The notes beneath the pieces are model-generated. The model worked only from the letters and a program-made list of their open reading frames with translations. It was not told the origin of the DNA and ran no database searches. Position numbers and translations under genes: made by a program. Below are positions 17,165 through 24,672 of a DNA stretch of 32,450 nt, one piece after another (position 1 is the first letter of the stretch; each line of letters opens with the position of its first letter). The stretch is from Labilibaculum filiforme (lineage in GTDB: Bacteria; Bacteroidota; Bacteroidia; Bacteroidales; Marinifilaceae), in the NCBI RefSeq assembly GCF_002843315.1, contig NZ_MVDD01000030.1:1-32450 (forward strand), written 5' to 3'.

Positions 17165-17908
17165 ATGATACAAGCAGGGATAGATATTGGTTCTAGAAGT
17201 ATTGAATTAGTAGTAATTGAAGAGGGAAAGGTGATTGTTAGCAGACAAGCTGAATCTGGTTACAATCCGGTGGAGCGTGTACAGGAATTACTTGCTGATA
17301 TTTCGTTCGATAGAATGATGACTACTGGTTATGGTCGGGCTAGTTTGGAGATTGCTTTTGATTATCCGACAGTAACGGAGATTAAAGCATACGGAACTGG
17401 CGCTGCAAGTCTGCACCCAGGTGTTCGTGGAATTCTTGATATTGGAGGACAGGATACCAAGGTTATTTCTTTGAATGAAAATGGCAAAGTTTCCAAGTTT
17501 GAAATGAATGATAAATGTGCTGCAGGTACCGGTAAATTTCTGGAAATGATGGCAACGACTTTAGGTTATCAGCAACACACGCTTGGCTTAGAAGCTTTAA
17601 AAGGGCAGGAGGGAATAGAAATTAATAGTATGTGTGCTGTGTTTGCAGAGTCGGAGGTAACTTCTCTTTTGGCGAAAGGTTGTCAGCGTGCAGATATTGC
17701 CTTGGCTATTCATCAATCGGTGTGCCGACGAGCTGTTGGAATGATTAAACGACAGGATTTAAAAACTCCCATATTATTTGCCGGAGGTGTTGCAAATAAT
17801 GCCTGTATGATACATCTTTTGAAACAAACTTTTGGTGATGATTTAATTATTCCCGAATCTCCACAATTTGTGGGCGCGTATGGTGCTGCTGTTTTAGCTG
17901 GTCTTTAA
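17165..17908 (+). CDS. ATP-dependent activase of the double-cubane reductase (BadF/HgdC type)
   Basis: A 247-residue ASKHA-fold ATPase that injects electrons into the reductase by ATP-driven conformational change. Seen: phosphate-1 motif GIDIGSRSIELVV, second ATP loop DIGGQDTKVI, adenosine motif FAGGVANN, and the two cysteines that bridge the dimer's [4Fe-4S] cluster: NDKCAAGTG (Cys118) and NSMCAVFAE (Cys157). Their 39-residue spacing fits the family. Length is close to the usual 255-270. The match of cysteines and motifs to its upstream partner makes the pairing firm. Confidence 0.92.
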   Translation: MIQAGIDIGSRSIELVVIEEGKVIVSRQAESGYNPVERVQELLADISFDRMMTTGYGRASLEIAFDYPTVTEIKAYGTGAASLHPGVRGILDIGGQDTKVISLNENGKVSKFEMNDKCAAGTGKFLEMMATTLGYQQHTLGLEALKGQEGIEINSMCAVFAESEVTSLLAKGCQRADIALAIHQSVCRRAVGMIKRQDLKTPILFAGGVANNACMIHLLKQTFGDDLIIPESPQFVGAYGAAVLAGL

Positions 17909-17919
17909 TAAGGAAACAA

Positions 17920-17941
17920 AAAACCACCCTAAGGTGGTTTT
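17920..17941. terminator. Bidirectional terminator between activase and TerB-like genes
   Basis: A perfect 9-bp stem (aaaaccacc / ggtggtttt) with a 4-base loop lies between convergent genes and has T-rich flanks on both strands, so it can stop transcription from either side. Confidence 0.8.
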
Positions 17942-17963
17942 AAGAATTGCCTAAAGTTAATAA

Positions 17964-18362
17964 TTATCGATATTCTTTTTTTTCGAACTGCTTTAGCTTA
18001 TCAATGTCCCGCTGAAATCTTTCCATTAAATCTTTCGAGAAAGAGTTAATCAAGTAATGTTCCTTTGATGTGGTTTCATCAGAGGCTTCAGCAACAATCT
18101 TCATGGCAGTAATAAATTCGTCGTATTGTGGTGCTGGACCATAAACATGACAAAAATTAATCACCTTATTATAAATTTCTTCCACAGAAGAATTGTGCGA
18201 TTCTTCAAATTCAAACGACCATAAAATTTCGGAGCCAAGCGCATGATTTTTTAATAGTTGTGTAAGCGTTTCTTTATCTTCTTTCTTAATTACTCCATCA
18301 GCTTTTGCCAAAGCATATAGCAATTCCCCGAATACTTCGTATAATTTTTCTTCCTTTCTCAT
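17964..18362 (-). CDS. TerB-like cytoplasmic protein
   Basis: A 132-residue helical protein with the TerB-family opening: FGELLYALAKADGVIKKEDK, in which an aspartate-rich turn between helices resembles the metal-binding site of tellurite-resistance TerB. A helix with HVYGPAPQYDEF and a lysine-rich C-terminus follow. No other ter genes are near, and many stand-alone TerB proteins have no tellurite role. It is convergent with the activase and lies downstream of the beta-helix lipoprotein gene on the same strand, 182 bases away. Confidence 0.7.
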   Translation of the reverse strand: MRKEEKLYEVFGELLYALAKADGVIKKEDKETLTQLLKNHALGSEILWSFEFEESHNSSVEEIYNKVINFCHVYGPAPQYDEFITAMKIVAEASDETTSKEHYLINSFSKDLMERFQRDIDKLKQFEKKEYR

Positions 18363-18544
18363 TGCATATGATTATAATTTTAAGTTTTTGCCATATGGAA
18401 CTTACCATGCTGGGAAAATCATCTCCCTTTGTGTCAAAACACCCTTGTCATGGACGTTTCATATCTTTTTTAGGTAGATACCAAATATCACAAACCGTTA
18501 CCTTTCAAGTTACTACATTTGAATGAGAATTGTATAAGAAATGA

Positions 18545-19666
18545 TCAATCAATAAAAGAATTTGTTACATCAATTTTTGTGTCGCTGTGCATCGAAATAC
18601 TTGGGTAAACCGGATACCAAGAGCCTCCAATGTTGTTTTGAATTACCGAATTATCTATAGAAATGTTGCCCGTGTGGTTATTTGTAACAAAGAAAATTGC
18701 AGCACCATGTGTAGTTACTTCATTTCGCTCAATAAGAGTGCCACGAACATCTAAAGTCATGGTATTACCGTCGTTATAGATTGCGCCACCACTTCCGCCT
18801 CCCGGAGTTCCCGATTGTGATGGATTTCCGCCATTTCCAATTGCTTGATTGTAAGAAAATAAGCTATTTATAATGGTCCACGATACTCCAATACTACTAA
18901 TTGCACCACCATTAGAACCTACATTGCCATAACCTTCGGCACCGCCAAAAGTGCAGTTCACAACATACACAGGTTTGTTTTCATATTGACTAAAAACTCG
19001 GATGGCACCACCACCAACATCAGGACCTAAATCGGCACAAACATTATTGAAGAATCGGCAGTTAACGATTTTTAAGCGACCACCTCGAACCCAAATTGCA
19101 CCACCTCCATCATATTCTTTTTCAGATTTTGAATTGCCGTTAATAAATGTGAGATTTTGAAGGGTTAATTGAGGATGATCTTGATTTTGACAATGAGAAG
19201 TGGTCCAATGTTGATCTGGATCGCAGGTGTTCATGTATAAAATACGCGTTTTGCCTTCGCCACTTAAGGTGATTAATCCGCCACCATCAATAACCACATC
19301 AGTACTGGCATCGTTAAAAATTTTTGCAGCTTCACTTAGTTTTATTGTTATTGGTTCGGTTCCACAGTTAAATACGATTTTTCCTCCTTTGGCAACGGCT
19401 TCAATAAATGCTTTGGCCGTGCAACTTTCAGGAGTACCATTTCCAATAACATGATCTGGATCCGAGACATCTTCCAATCTTGCATCTGCAGGGATAGGAG
19501 AGTCGCCATCCGGATTTCCGGCACTGGGACCATTGTCTGATATTTCAATTAATTCTTGACTTTGCTCATTGTCATCTTGCTTATTCGAAGAGCAACTTTG
19601 AAGAAGAATAAAACAAATAAAAAGAAGACAGGTGAATATTCTAATATTAGAAGGTATGGATTTCAT
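18545..19666 (-). CDS. Surface lipoprotein with a right-handed parallel beta-helix
   Basis: A 373-residue exported lipoprotein: hydrophobic residues 8-22, lipobox LLQSC (Cys25), then an acidic, proline-rich spacer. From about residue 85 to the end it shows coil repeats of a polymorphic-outer-membrane-protein-like beta helix. The GGAI element recurs in GGAIWVRGG, GGAIRVFSQ, GGAISSIG, GGAIYNDG and GAAIFFVT, each followed by an (I/V)xN(C/S)xFxxN turn. It probably faces outward as an adhesin or polysaccharide-binding protein; no catalytic residues of a lyase are evident. It ends abruptly on a beta strand with no sorting domain, which fits lipid anchoring. Confidence 0.75.
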   Translation of the reverse strand: MKSIPSNIRIFTCLLFICFILLQSCSSNKQDDNEQSQELIEISDNGPSAGNPDGDSPIPADARLEDVSDPDHVIGNGTPESCTAKAFIEAVAKGGKIVFNCGTEPITIKLSEAAKIFNDASTDVVIDGGGLITLSGEGKTRILYMNTCDPDQHWTTSHCQNQDHPQLTLQNLTFINGNSKSEKEYDGGGAIWVRGGRLKIVNCRFFNNVCADLGPDVGGGAIRVFSQYENKPVYVVNCTFGGAEGYGNVGSNGGAISSIGVSWTIINSLFSYNQAIGNGGNPSQSGTPGGGSGGAIYNDGNTMTLDVRGTLIERNEVTTHGAAIFFVTNNHTGNISIDNSVIQNNIGGSWYPVYPSISMHSDTKIDVTNSFID

Positions 19667-20111
19667 TTAAATAGATAATTAAAGATGAACAATCGAACTA
19701 CCTAACGCTTACATTTTTTGAATAGTACTATTTATTATAGAAAATCTAATAAGCTTGCCCAAACTTACTATTTATAAACGATTTTATTGGAATATAAATA
19801 CAGTCAGAATATTAATAATGAGAAAAAACAAATTTTATTTTTCAACTCTGTTTGTGTAAAATTTAGGAGAAACTCTTGATCTTTTAGTAAAAAGTTATAC
19901 ATCAATATTAGTAAAAGTTGAAATGTTAAATTGTCCTGATTTACAAGGTTAATATAGAATTTGGGTTTAATATGTTTTATGGATTTATCGGATTATTTTA
20001 CTTAACCAAACTGTTACTTGTAAACAAATTCGTACAGAAATAGAATATACATTAGTCATAATATGTACTTACCTTATGTAGTAAACAATAGAATAAGAGA
20101 AACTACATTTT
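19667..20111. other. Gene-free AT-rich stretch at the left edge of the island
   Basis: 445 bases with no credible gene. The left part presumably carries the promoter of the minus-strand lipoprotein. From about 20051 to 20106 the sequence is nearly repeated upstream of the gene at 31215 (attagtcataatatg, then cttatgtagtaaac, then tagaataagagaaac), so this part is a conserved leader. No tRNA or strong hairpin seen. Confidence 0.6.
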
Positions 20112-20443
20112 ATGCGAAAACTAAAAAAGCTTTTTAATAATTTATATTCTTTTGATAAATATTTTTTAGAGATATTTTATAGACTAAAGGATAAAACATG
20201 CTCAAAAAGAATTTTATTATTGAATTTTTTAATTAAAAAAAAGAGTCAATGTCTAAATACAGAGTATTTAGACGAATTCGGTAAAGCTTTTCACGCATTA
20301 GCAAAAAACAAACGATGTTTACGTTTAGGTATGAAGTACCTGTTACTATTTAGAATTTTAAGTCCATTAATAAATAAGGCATTAGCACGCATCATTTACA
20401 AACGAAACTTCTTACTATTTAATGAGTGCATAGGGTATGGTAA
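20051..20443 (+). repeat. Left copy of a duplicated gene start
   Basis: This stretch matches 31154 to about 31630, including 60 bases upstream of the start codon, with one in-frame 87-base deletion (bases 31518-31604 of the right copy are absent). By eye about 70% of the first 100 codons agree at protein level. Confidence 0.85.
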
Positions 20444-20525
20444 ACTTGTTGTATTAGATGCTGGTCTTAATGCATGTCGCGCCAGAAGTAGCTTATGCGT
20501 TAAAGGAATGGAGTACAAAAATTAA
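20112..20525 (+). pseudogene. Truncated, decayed copy of the alpha-solenoid gene at 31215
   Basis: The first 101 residues (MRKLKKLFNNLYSFDKYFLE onward) align without gaps to the N-terminus of the gene at 31215. After KRNFLL the frame jumps straight to LFNECIGYG, equal to LFNERIEYY of the intact copy, which shows a 29-codon in-frame deletion. Homology stops near 20443, and the last 25 codons are unrelated. The intact copy extends over at least 412 codons, so this is a remnant. The retained 5' leader means it could still be transcribed. Confidence 0.75.
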
Positions 20526-20885
20526 AAGAAAGTTTGATGCTGAATGAGAAAAAATTAGGCAAGAAAACCTATAAGCATCAATTGAGAATGGGTATTGTTC
20601 CAAAAGCTGGTAAACTCACATCAAGTCTTAAATGTGTTGTAGCTTGTGAAACACTTTCCTCTGATTAGAAAAACTGTATTTACGTTTGATGGAAAATTTT
20701 GCCTATACCATGAAAATGGTGTGTGGGTGTGTTGCGCTCAAGAATATTCACATTGGGACATTTATAAGGAGGCACGAAAGTTCCTTTTTGTAGATCCAAC
20801 TTATACTATGCATTCTTGTCATAATACCCAAAAATTTTCTGTTTTCGTCTATATCAACCTTTCTCATGTGAACATTTCCATTTAA
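20458..20885 (+). pseudogene. Fragments of an unidentified decayed gene in three frames
   Basis: Three overlapping frames, each followed within about 10 to 25 bases by the next, look like one broken reading frame: 20458-20547 (HVAPEVAYALKEWSTKIKRK), 20537-20668 (LGKKTYKHQLRMGIVPKAGK) and 20646-20885 (LIRKTVFTFDGKFCLYHENG). I do not recognise the family. The middle piece is basic and rich in turns. A frameshift at about 20537-20547 and another near 20650-20668 would join them. Confidence 0.35.
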
Positions 20886-21340
20886 ATCTACATAATAGCA
20901 AGCCTGCATTGTAGCTGGTAATTATTAAGAAGCTTTAATTGGTGTAGCAGATGTTTTTTCGATACACACAAATACCTGAATATCGATTTATAGCCCAAAG
21001 CCTAACCTAAGACTTATTAAAAAGGGCCTTAGGTTAATGGTTTATCGACGAAAAAAGAAAACTCAATTACAGCTGCAAAAAAACAATTTAAAAAGGAGTG
21101 AAATATGTTTTACCAAGTATAAAGGTCCGAAGAAAATAAGAGCCAATCTGTTGTAAGTGTTCTTGCTTGAAAGGGACGTGGACCTATTAAAGATTAATAA
21201 AAAGCTTTAGCCAGCAGAATTAATCTATCTCGGACTCTAAACATATTCGATCTCTCTGTACCACGAATAATGTTGCATTATGCCTAGTATAAATCTGACT
21301 TTTTTGAATGTGAATAATTGTTTAACTCAATAATAAATAA
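20886..21340. other. Gene-free stretch upstream of the split AraC gene
   Basis: 455 bases without a supportable gene. It contains an inverted repeat taacctaag (21003-21011) / cttaggtta (21028-21036) with a 16-base loop and no T-tail. A lysine-rich short frame near 21040-21100 reads RRKKKTQLQLQKN but is interrupted and could be a relic. The end probably holds the AraC promoter. Confidence 0.4.
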
Positions 21341-22229
21341 ATGAATATGTGTAATTATTATGTGAATTATATTGGAGAAATGAAGTCGGTGATTTCATAT
21401 CCGATACCAGAACTTTCATCTTTGATCGAAAAATACGTTTTTTATGAAAATAGAAATATAACAAACGATATTGTGTTTAAACCACTATCAAATGGTAAAG
21501 TTGAATTATTTCTTCATTATGACAATAGTCATTTGTACATTTCCAATTGTAAAAAAAAATAAAAGCCGATAATATATTTACAGGGATTTCAGATATGAAC
21601 TCTAATTTATTATTTCAACCAGTTTCAGGAAATGAAAATTGCTATAGGGGAGTTTTAATAAGTTTTAGTTTCGAAGGAGTATGTAAATTATTAAATACAG
21701 ATTTAAATAAGTTCACCAATAAGGTGATGCATATTGAATCGGTGATGGGTAATGATGGAAAGAAATTAGTTGATCTAATATCAAAATCAGCGACCCAATC
21801 TGAGAAAGAACATATTCTTAATCGTTTTTTCAAAACATTATTAGATAGAAAAAAAAACAGTTAAATATTCACCTACAATTGGTATGTGAATATATAAATG
21901 AAAAAAATGCTTTTTGCTCAGTAAACGATCTTGCAACTCTCCTCAATTGTTCCGATAGAACTATCCGCCGTTTATTTAAAAATGAACTCGGAATTTGTCC
22001 TAAAACATACCTTAAAATAATTCGCTTTAATCTCCTCTGTAAAAAATTAGAATCCTTTCCCGATTTAGATTGGTTCGACATAGTTTGTGAGTGTGGATAC
22101 TATGATCAAATGCACTTCATTCACGAATTTAAATCTATTATGAACTGCACCCCACAAAGCTTTATGAAAAAATGTAAAGGTAGGTTCTACTTTCACAGAC
22201 CCTTTTTAATTGAATATATCGGTAAATGA
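21341..22229 (+). pseudogene. AraC-family transcriptional regulator split by two A9 runs
   Basis: Three consecutive frames (21341-21562, 21595-21864, 21879-22229) together encode an AraC-type regulator. The N-terminal sensor-like domain reads ISYPIPELSSLIEKYVFYEN and SNGKVELFLHY. The C-terminal double helix-turn-helix reads VNDLATLLNCSDRTIRRLFK and CECGYYDQMHFIHEFKSIMN, both strongly canonical. The breaks fall exactly at A9 runs, 21551-21559 and 21849-21857. In each, one extra A restores the next frame, giving a continuous protein of about 296 residues, the normal size. It may be a pseudogene, a phase-variable gene, a slippage-expressed gene or a homopolymer sequencing artefact. It lies upstream of the small-gene and fibre genes and could control them. 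Confidence 0.75.
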
Positions 22230-22403
22230 GAAAAAATAAAGAAAAATAATGCATGTCCGTTTTTTACTATGGTGAGTCTATTACCTGACGTAAATTGCAT
22301 ATATGAAAACGAACGAGGAATGACATTGAATCAACATAAAAATAATCAAATGAACCAAAAGTTTAAGAATAGTAATGAGATAAAAATAAGAAAGGAGGTA
22401 GCT

Positions 22404-22430
22404 ATGATTAGAGCTGAACCAATGTTATAA
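22404..22430 (+). CDS. Possible 8-residue leader peptide with strong Shine-Dalgarno
   Basis: MIRAEPML is preceded by AGGAGGT (22393-22399), five bases before the ATG. Such a perfect anti-16S match is uncommon in Bacteroidota, which makes the ORF worth noting. No function can be assigned. A similar SD and mini-ORF occurs at 23781-23813. Confidence 0.35.
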   Translation: MIRAEPML

Positions 22431-22679
22431 ATAAGAACTTTGAATTGTCGATTAGCTAATTGTATGCAAGTGATTCGAGATTCATGATAAAAGCGAGAAA
22501 TTCTTTACTCAGGTCATTTTTTACATACTCTTAAAAAATGGAAATGGCTATTGAAAAAGAATTTCTGGCAACACTAAAACAACCAAAGAAGATTGAAAAT
22601 TCTGTAAAAAATGGTTCACACTCATGAGTGAATTTTATTTCACCAAAATAGAGGAATAAAGACCACTATTAATAAAGAT

Positions 22680-22707
22680 ACAATGGAAATAAAGACCATT
22701 GTTTTTT
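22680..22707 (+). terminator. Terminator or attenuator hairpin upstream of 22777
   Basis: A 7-bp stem (acaatgg / ccattgt) with a 9-base loop is followed by TTTTT. It lies 70 bases before the next start codon, so it either ends upstream transcripts or acts as an attenuator for the small gene. Confidence 0.6.
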
Positions 22708-22742
22708 AACAACTTATTATAGGCAACTAAAGGAAAAGCCCG

Positions 22743-22776
22743 TAACAAAACATCTAAAATATAAAAGAAGGAAATT
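22743..22776 (+). repeat. 34-nt leader shared with the gene at 23304
   Basis: From taacaaaa to the ATG this leader is 34 bases, the same as at 23270-23303, with 25 of 34 positions identical and both ending gaaggaaatt. It includes an AAGGAA ribosome-binding site. Confidence 0.6.
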
Positions 22777-23217
22777 ATGAGTTACTTAAATATAAGTGAA
22801 GCAGAACGCATCATTACAGGTGAAGAATTCAAGAGATTACAACCTATTGTTGAAAAAAATCAGATGGCAATTCGATGTAATAAAGGTAGCGAATACAAAG
22901 GTGGGGATGGTTACAACCTAGAGGTAAATATATCAGATAATGATGTGAAATTTGCAACTGCTCTCTACGCTTCAATATGTTTTTCTCAAGATACCATTCA
23001 ATCAGGAATAGACTCGTATAAGCTCTTGTTGCTGAAAAAGTGTGCTCTTTCATCATCTGAGACTTATAAGTACACGCAGGGAAGTGACGTATATAACACG
23101 CTTTTTAAATGTAGTGGATTGGGGAAAGACGCTACTGTGATATTTGCATTGAATATGAATGATAGTGCAATTACTATGGCAAGACGTGTTGTTGAAAAAA
23201 TCCTAGAGTTGAAATAA
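22777..23217 (+). CDS. Small soluble protein of unknown function, 146 aa
   Basis: I do not recognise it. It has no signal peptide or membrane helix. It contains four spaced cysteines (in AIRCNKG, SICFSQ, KKCALS and FKCSGLG), a glycine/tyrosine-rich segment (GSEYKGGDGYNLEV) and a C-terminal helix (ITMARRVVEKILELK). The start is supported by AAGGAA seven bases upstream. The shared leader with the 68-aa gene suggests joint regulation. The AT-rich codon use agrees with the island rather than with the core genes. Confidence 0.6.
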   Translation: MSYLNISEAERIITGEEFKRLQPIVEKNQMAIRCNKGSEYKGGDGYNLEVNISDNDVKFATALYASICFSQDTIQSGIDSYKLLLLKKCALSSSETYKYTQGSDVYNTLFKCSGLGKDATVIFALNMNDSAITMARRVVEKILELK

Positions 23218-23269
23218 GTCGACTATCATCAACCGTATTAAATCGATTGTTGAAATAAAGAAAATCTTA

Positions 23270-23303
23270 TAACAAAATATTTTATAAAATCAGGAAGGAA
23301 ATT
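23270..23303 (+). repeat. Second copy of the 34-nt small-gene leader
   Basis: Matches 22743-22776 at 25 of 34 positions with identical length to the ATG and the same gaaggaaatt ribosome-binding end. This implies a duplicated leader or common regulation. Confidence 0.6.
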
Positions 23304-23510
23304 ATGGCAAAAATTAAAACGAAAGACCTAAAAATACACATTGAATCTCACGGTGGTACTTTGGAACTTTTAACAAATGGAAATTATGATATCCGTAAGA
23401 ACGGTAAGTCTGTAAATATTGGCAAACCAACAAATGACAGATGGGAATGTCCGCAACTAAGAAGAGCTTGGGGAGATGCTACTGGAATTCCAAAAATTGA
23501 TGGATGTTAG
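23304..23510 (+). CDS. Small basic protein of unknown function, 68 aa
   Basis: A 68-residue protein, basic at the N-terminus, with the pattern IESHGGTLELLTNGNYDIRK then NGKSVNIGKPTNDRWECPQL and ending DGC. The helix-strand-strand layout faintly recalls HicA-like RNA-binding toxins, but the catalytic histidine region is absent and no HicB-like partner lies next to it, so I do not assign that. Ribosome-binding site GGAAGGAA precedes the ATG. A structured leader begins about 270 bases downstream. Confidence 0.55.
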   Translation: MAKIKTKDLKIHIESHGGTLELLTNGNYDIRKNGKSVNIGKPTNDRWECPQLRRAWGDATGIPKIDGC

Positions 23511-23979
23511 CCTTCAATTAGTATGTTTTAGCGAGCGAGTTTGAAAATAGTATAAAACATTTGCTAAATCCCAAGGAATAGGACAAGTCAATTTACTAGT
23601 TAATAGGAGTTTATGGTTGTCGGCAAGTTGAGGATTTTAATCAATAAACTTATCAAATAATTTTTTTTACAAACCACGATAGAGAATTTCTCAGATTAGT
23701 GATACAAGTACTGGAGCTTATCCAACAATAAACTAATTGTCATAATTTTAGATGAATTCTCCGTAACTTAATAAACAGAAAGGAGGTGAATAGATATGAA
23801 ACTGTTCACATAGATTTTGAAAAGTATGCTATTCGCATTGGCTTGCCAATAGCATACAAGTAAGGTGTAAATACCACCTTATAAAGTAATTCAAAAACAA
23901 ATCCACAGAAAATCTGTGGTATGGTATTGACTTAGTTACAACTAATACCATTTACAATATTATTAAAAAAACAGAAATA
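23511..23979. other. Structured leader region before the 208-aa gene
   Basis: 469 bases without a standard gene. It holds an inverted repeat atgtttta / taaaacat (23523-23530, 23553-23560), an SD-preceded 5-codon ORF (23796-23813) and a chain of four hairpins at 23824-23950. The last 30 bases lead into the ATG at 23980. Confidence 0.6.
23781..23950 (+). promoter_or_regulatory. Possible leader-peptide/hairpin attenuator
   Basis: A perfect AGGAGGT (23781-23787) precedes the mini-ORF MKLFT (23796-23813). Four hairpins follow: gtatgctatt / aatagcatac (23824-23833, 23848-23857), taaggtg / cacctta (23861-23867, 23875-23881), ccacaga / tctgtgg (23903-23909, 23913-23919) and tggtatt / aatacca (23922-23928, 23944-23950). 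The first can also fold as attgg / ccaat, giving alternatives. This resembles translational-attenuation leaders, but the ligand or stress is unknown. Confidence 0.5.
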
Positions 23980-24606
23980 ATGGCTACAGAAATTAAATTA
24001 AATTTTATTAATGAGTCGAACGACCAAAATAATTCGCAAGTAGTATTTTTCCAAAAAAACATTGCAACTGACTATGATGAACTTGCTGTTGCATGGAAAG
24101 TAATTGAAAATTGTGCTACGGGCTGGCAACATCCATTTACTTATCCTATGACAATGAAAATAAGTGCTGCCGATTCATGGGGAAATGAAATAATTGAACC
24201 AATTGTAGCATCAAATGGTCAGCTGTTTCACGTGTTTTCTGATCCATCTGGTGATCAATTGACTTATCAAGGGCCAGGAGCTAGCCGAAATGAAGTTCAG
24301 TTAAGAAACGATCTTACCAATGGTTCTATTGATGCTAAAATTTATAAAAATGGAAAATTATTGGCTGTTAAAACCGGTGTTTCTCCTGATCAAAAAGCTG
24401 TTTTTCAATTTAAACCAACGTTATGGGTGGGAGTGGTTTCTCAGATTGAAGAAGGTCAAGTGATGAATTCTGCTATTATTTCTGATGTGAATACAGAATT
24501 AGGTTTACTAGGGGTAGCTTCTGCCGATATTGTTATGTCTGGCGGTGGAGTTGGTAAAAATGCAACAAAATTCCAATTTACATTAGAGAATATTGTTTAT
24601 GCTTAA
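23980..24606 (+). CDS. 208-aa protein of a fibre-like gene cluster, function unknown
   Basis: Begins MATEIKLNFINESNDQNNSQ and is rich in beta strands, with several conserved-looking blocks: VVFFQKNIATDYDELAVAW, CATGWQHPFTYP, DPSGDQLTYQGPG, FKPTLWVGVVSQIEEGQ and a glycine-rich MSGGGVGKN near the C-terminus. I recall similar unnamed proteins beside tail-collar proteins, but cannot confirm. No signal peptide, so it is made in the cytoplasm. A terminator directly after the gene suggests it is made in larger amounts than the genes downstream, as a major structural subunit might be. No enzyme motif is visible. Confidence 0.65.
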   Translation: MATEIKLNFINESNDQNNSQVVFFQKNIATDYDELAVAWKVIENCATGWQHPFTYPMTMKISAADSWGNEIIEPIVASNGQLFHVFSDPSGDQLTYQGPGASRNEVQLRNDLTNGSIDAKIYKNGKLLAVKTGVSPDQKAVFQFKPTLWVGVVSQIEEGQVMNSAIISDVNTELGLLGVASADIVMSGGGVGKNATKFQFTLENIVYA

Positions 24607-24610
24607 ACAT

Positions 24611-24640
24611 AAAGGGAGTGGCTTGCCACTCCCTTTTAAT
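24611..24640 (+). terminator. Strong hairpin after the 208-aa gene
   Basis: An 11-bp perfect stem (aaagggagtgg / ccactcccttt) with a CTTG loop is followed by a T-rich tail. It lies 4 bases after the stop codon and 37 bases before the next gene, so it probably lowers downstream expression relative to the 208-aa protein. Confidence 0.8.
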
Positions 24641-24672
24641 TAAAAATTCTAAATAAATTAAATACTAAAATC

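Larger units (their letters stand above)
22230..22776. other. Long leader/intergenic region with mini-ORFs and a terminator-like hairpin
   Basis: 547 bases without a standard gene. Contents: an 8-codon ORF (22404-22430) behind a perfect AGGAGGT, a 29-codon ORF at 22538-22627 (MEMAIEKEFLATLKQPKK...), a near-palindrome at the end of the latter (ttcacactcatgagtgaa), and a terminator-like hairpin at 22680-22707. The motif aataaagacca occurs twice (about 22658 and 22688). Probably the upstream regulatory region of the gene at 22777. Confidence 0.5.

Noticed and set aside
21003-21036. A Rho-independent terminator
   Set aside because: The 9-bp stem is not followed by a T-run and the loop is 16 bases; it is not downstream of a clear gene.
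22140-22160. A tgaactgcacccca match to the IS end seen at 108-127 (opposite orientation), suggesting a second IS boundary
   Set aside because: It encodes the conserved end of the AraC helix-turn-helix (IMNCTPQSF) in frame; the match is coincidental codon use and there is no transposase nearby.
23304-23510. A HicA-like toxin
   Set aside because: Only a vague helix-strand-strand resemblance; the catalytic histidine region is missing and no HicB-like partner is adjacent.
19667-23979. A CRISPR array or tRNA genes in the gene-poor stretches
   Set aside because: No regularly spaced identical repeats and no cloverleaf-like sequence were seen by eye.
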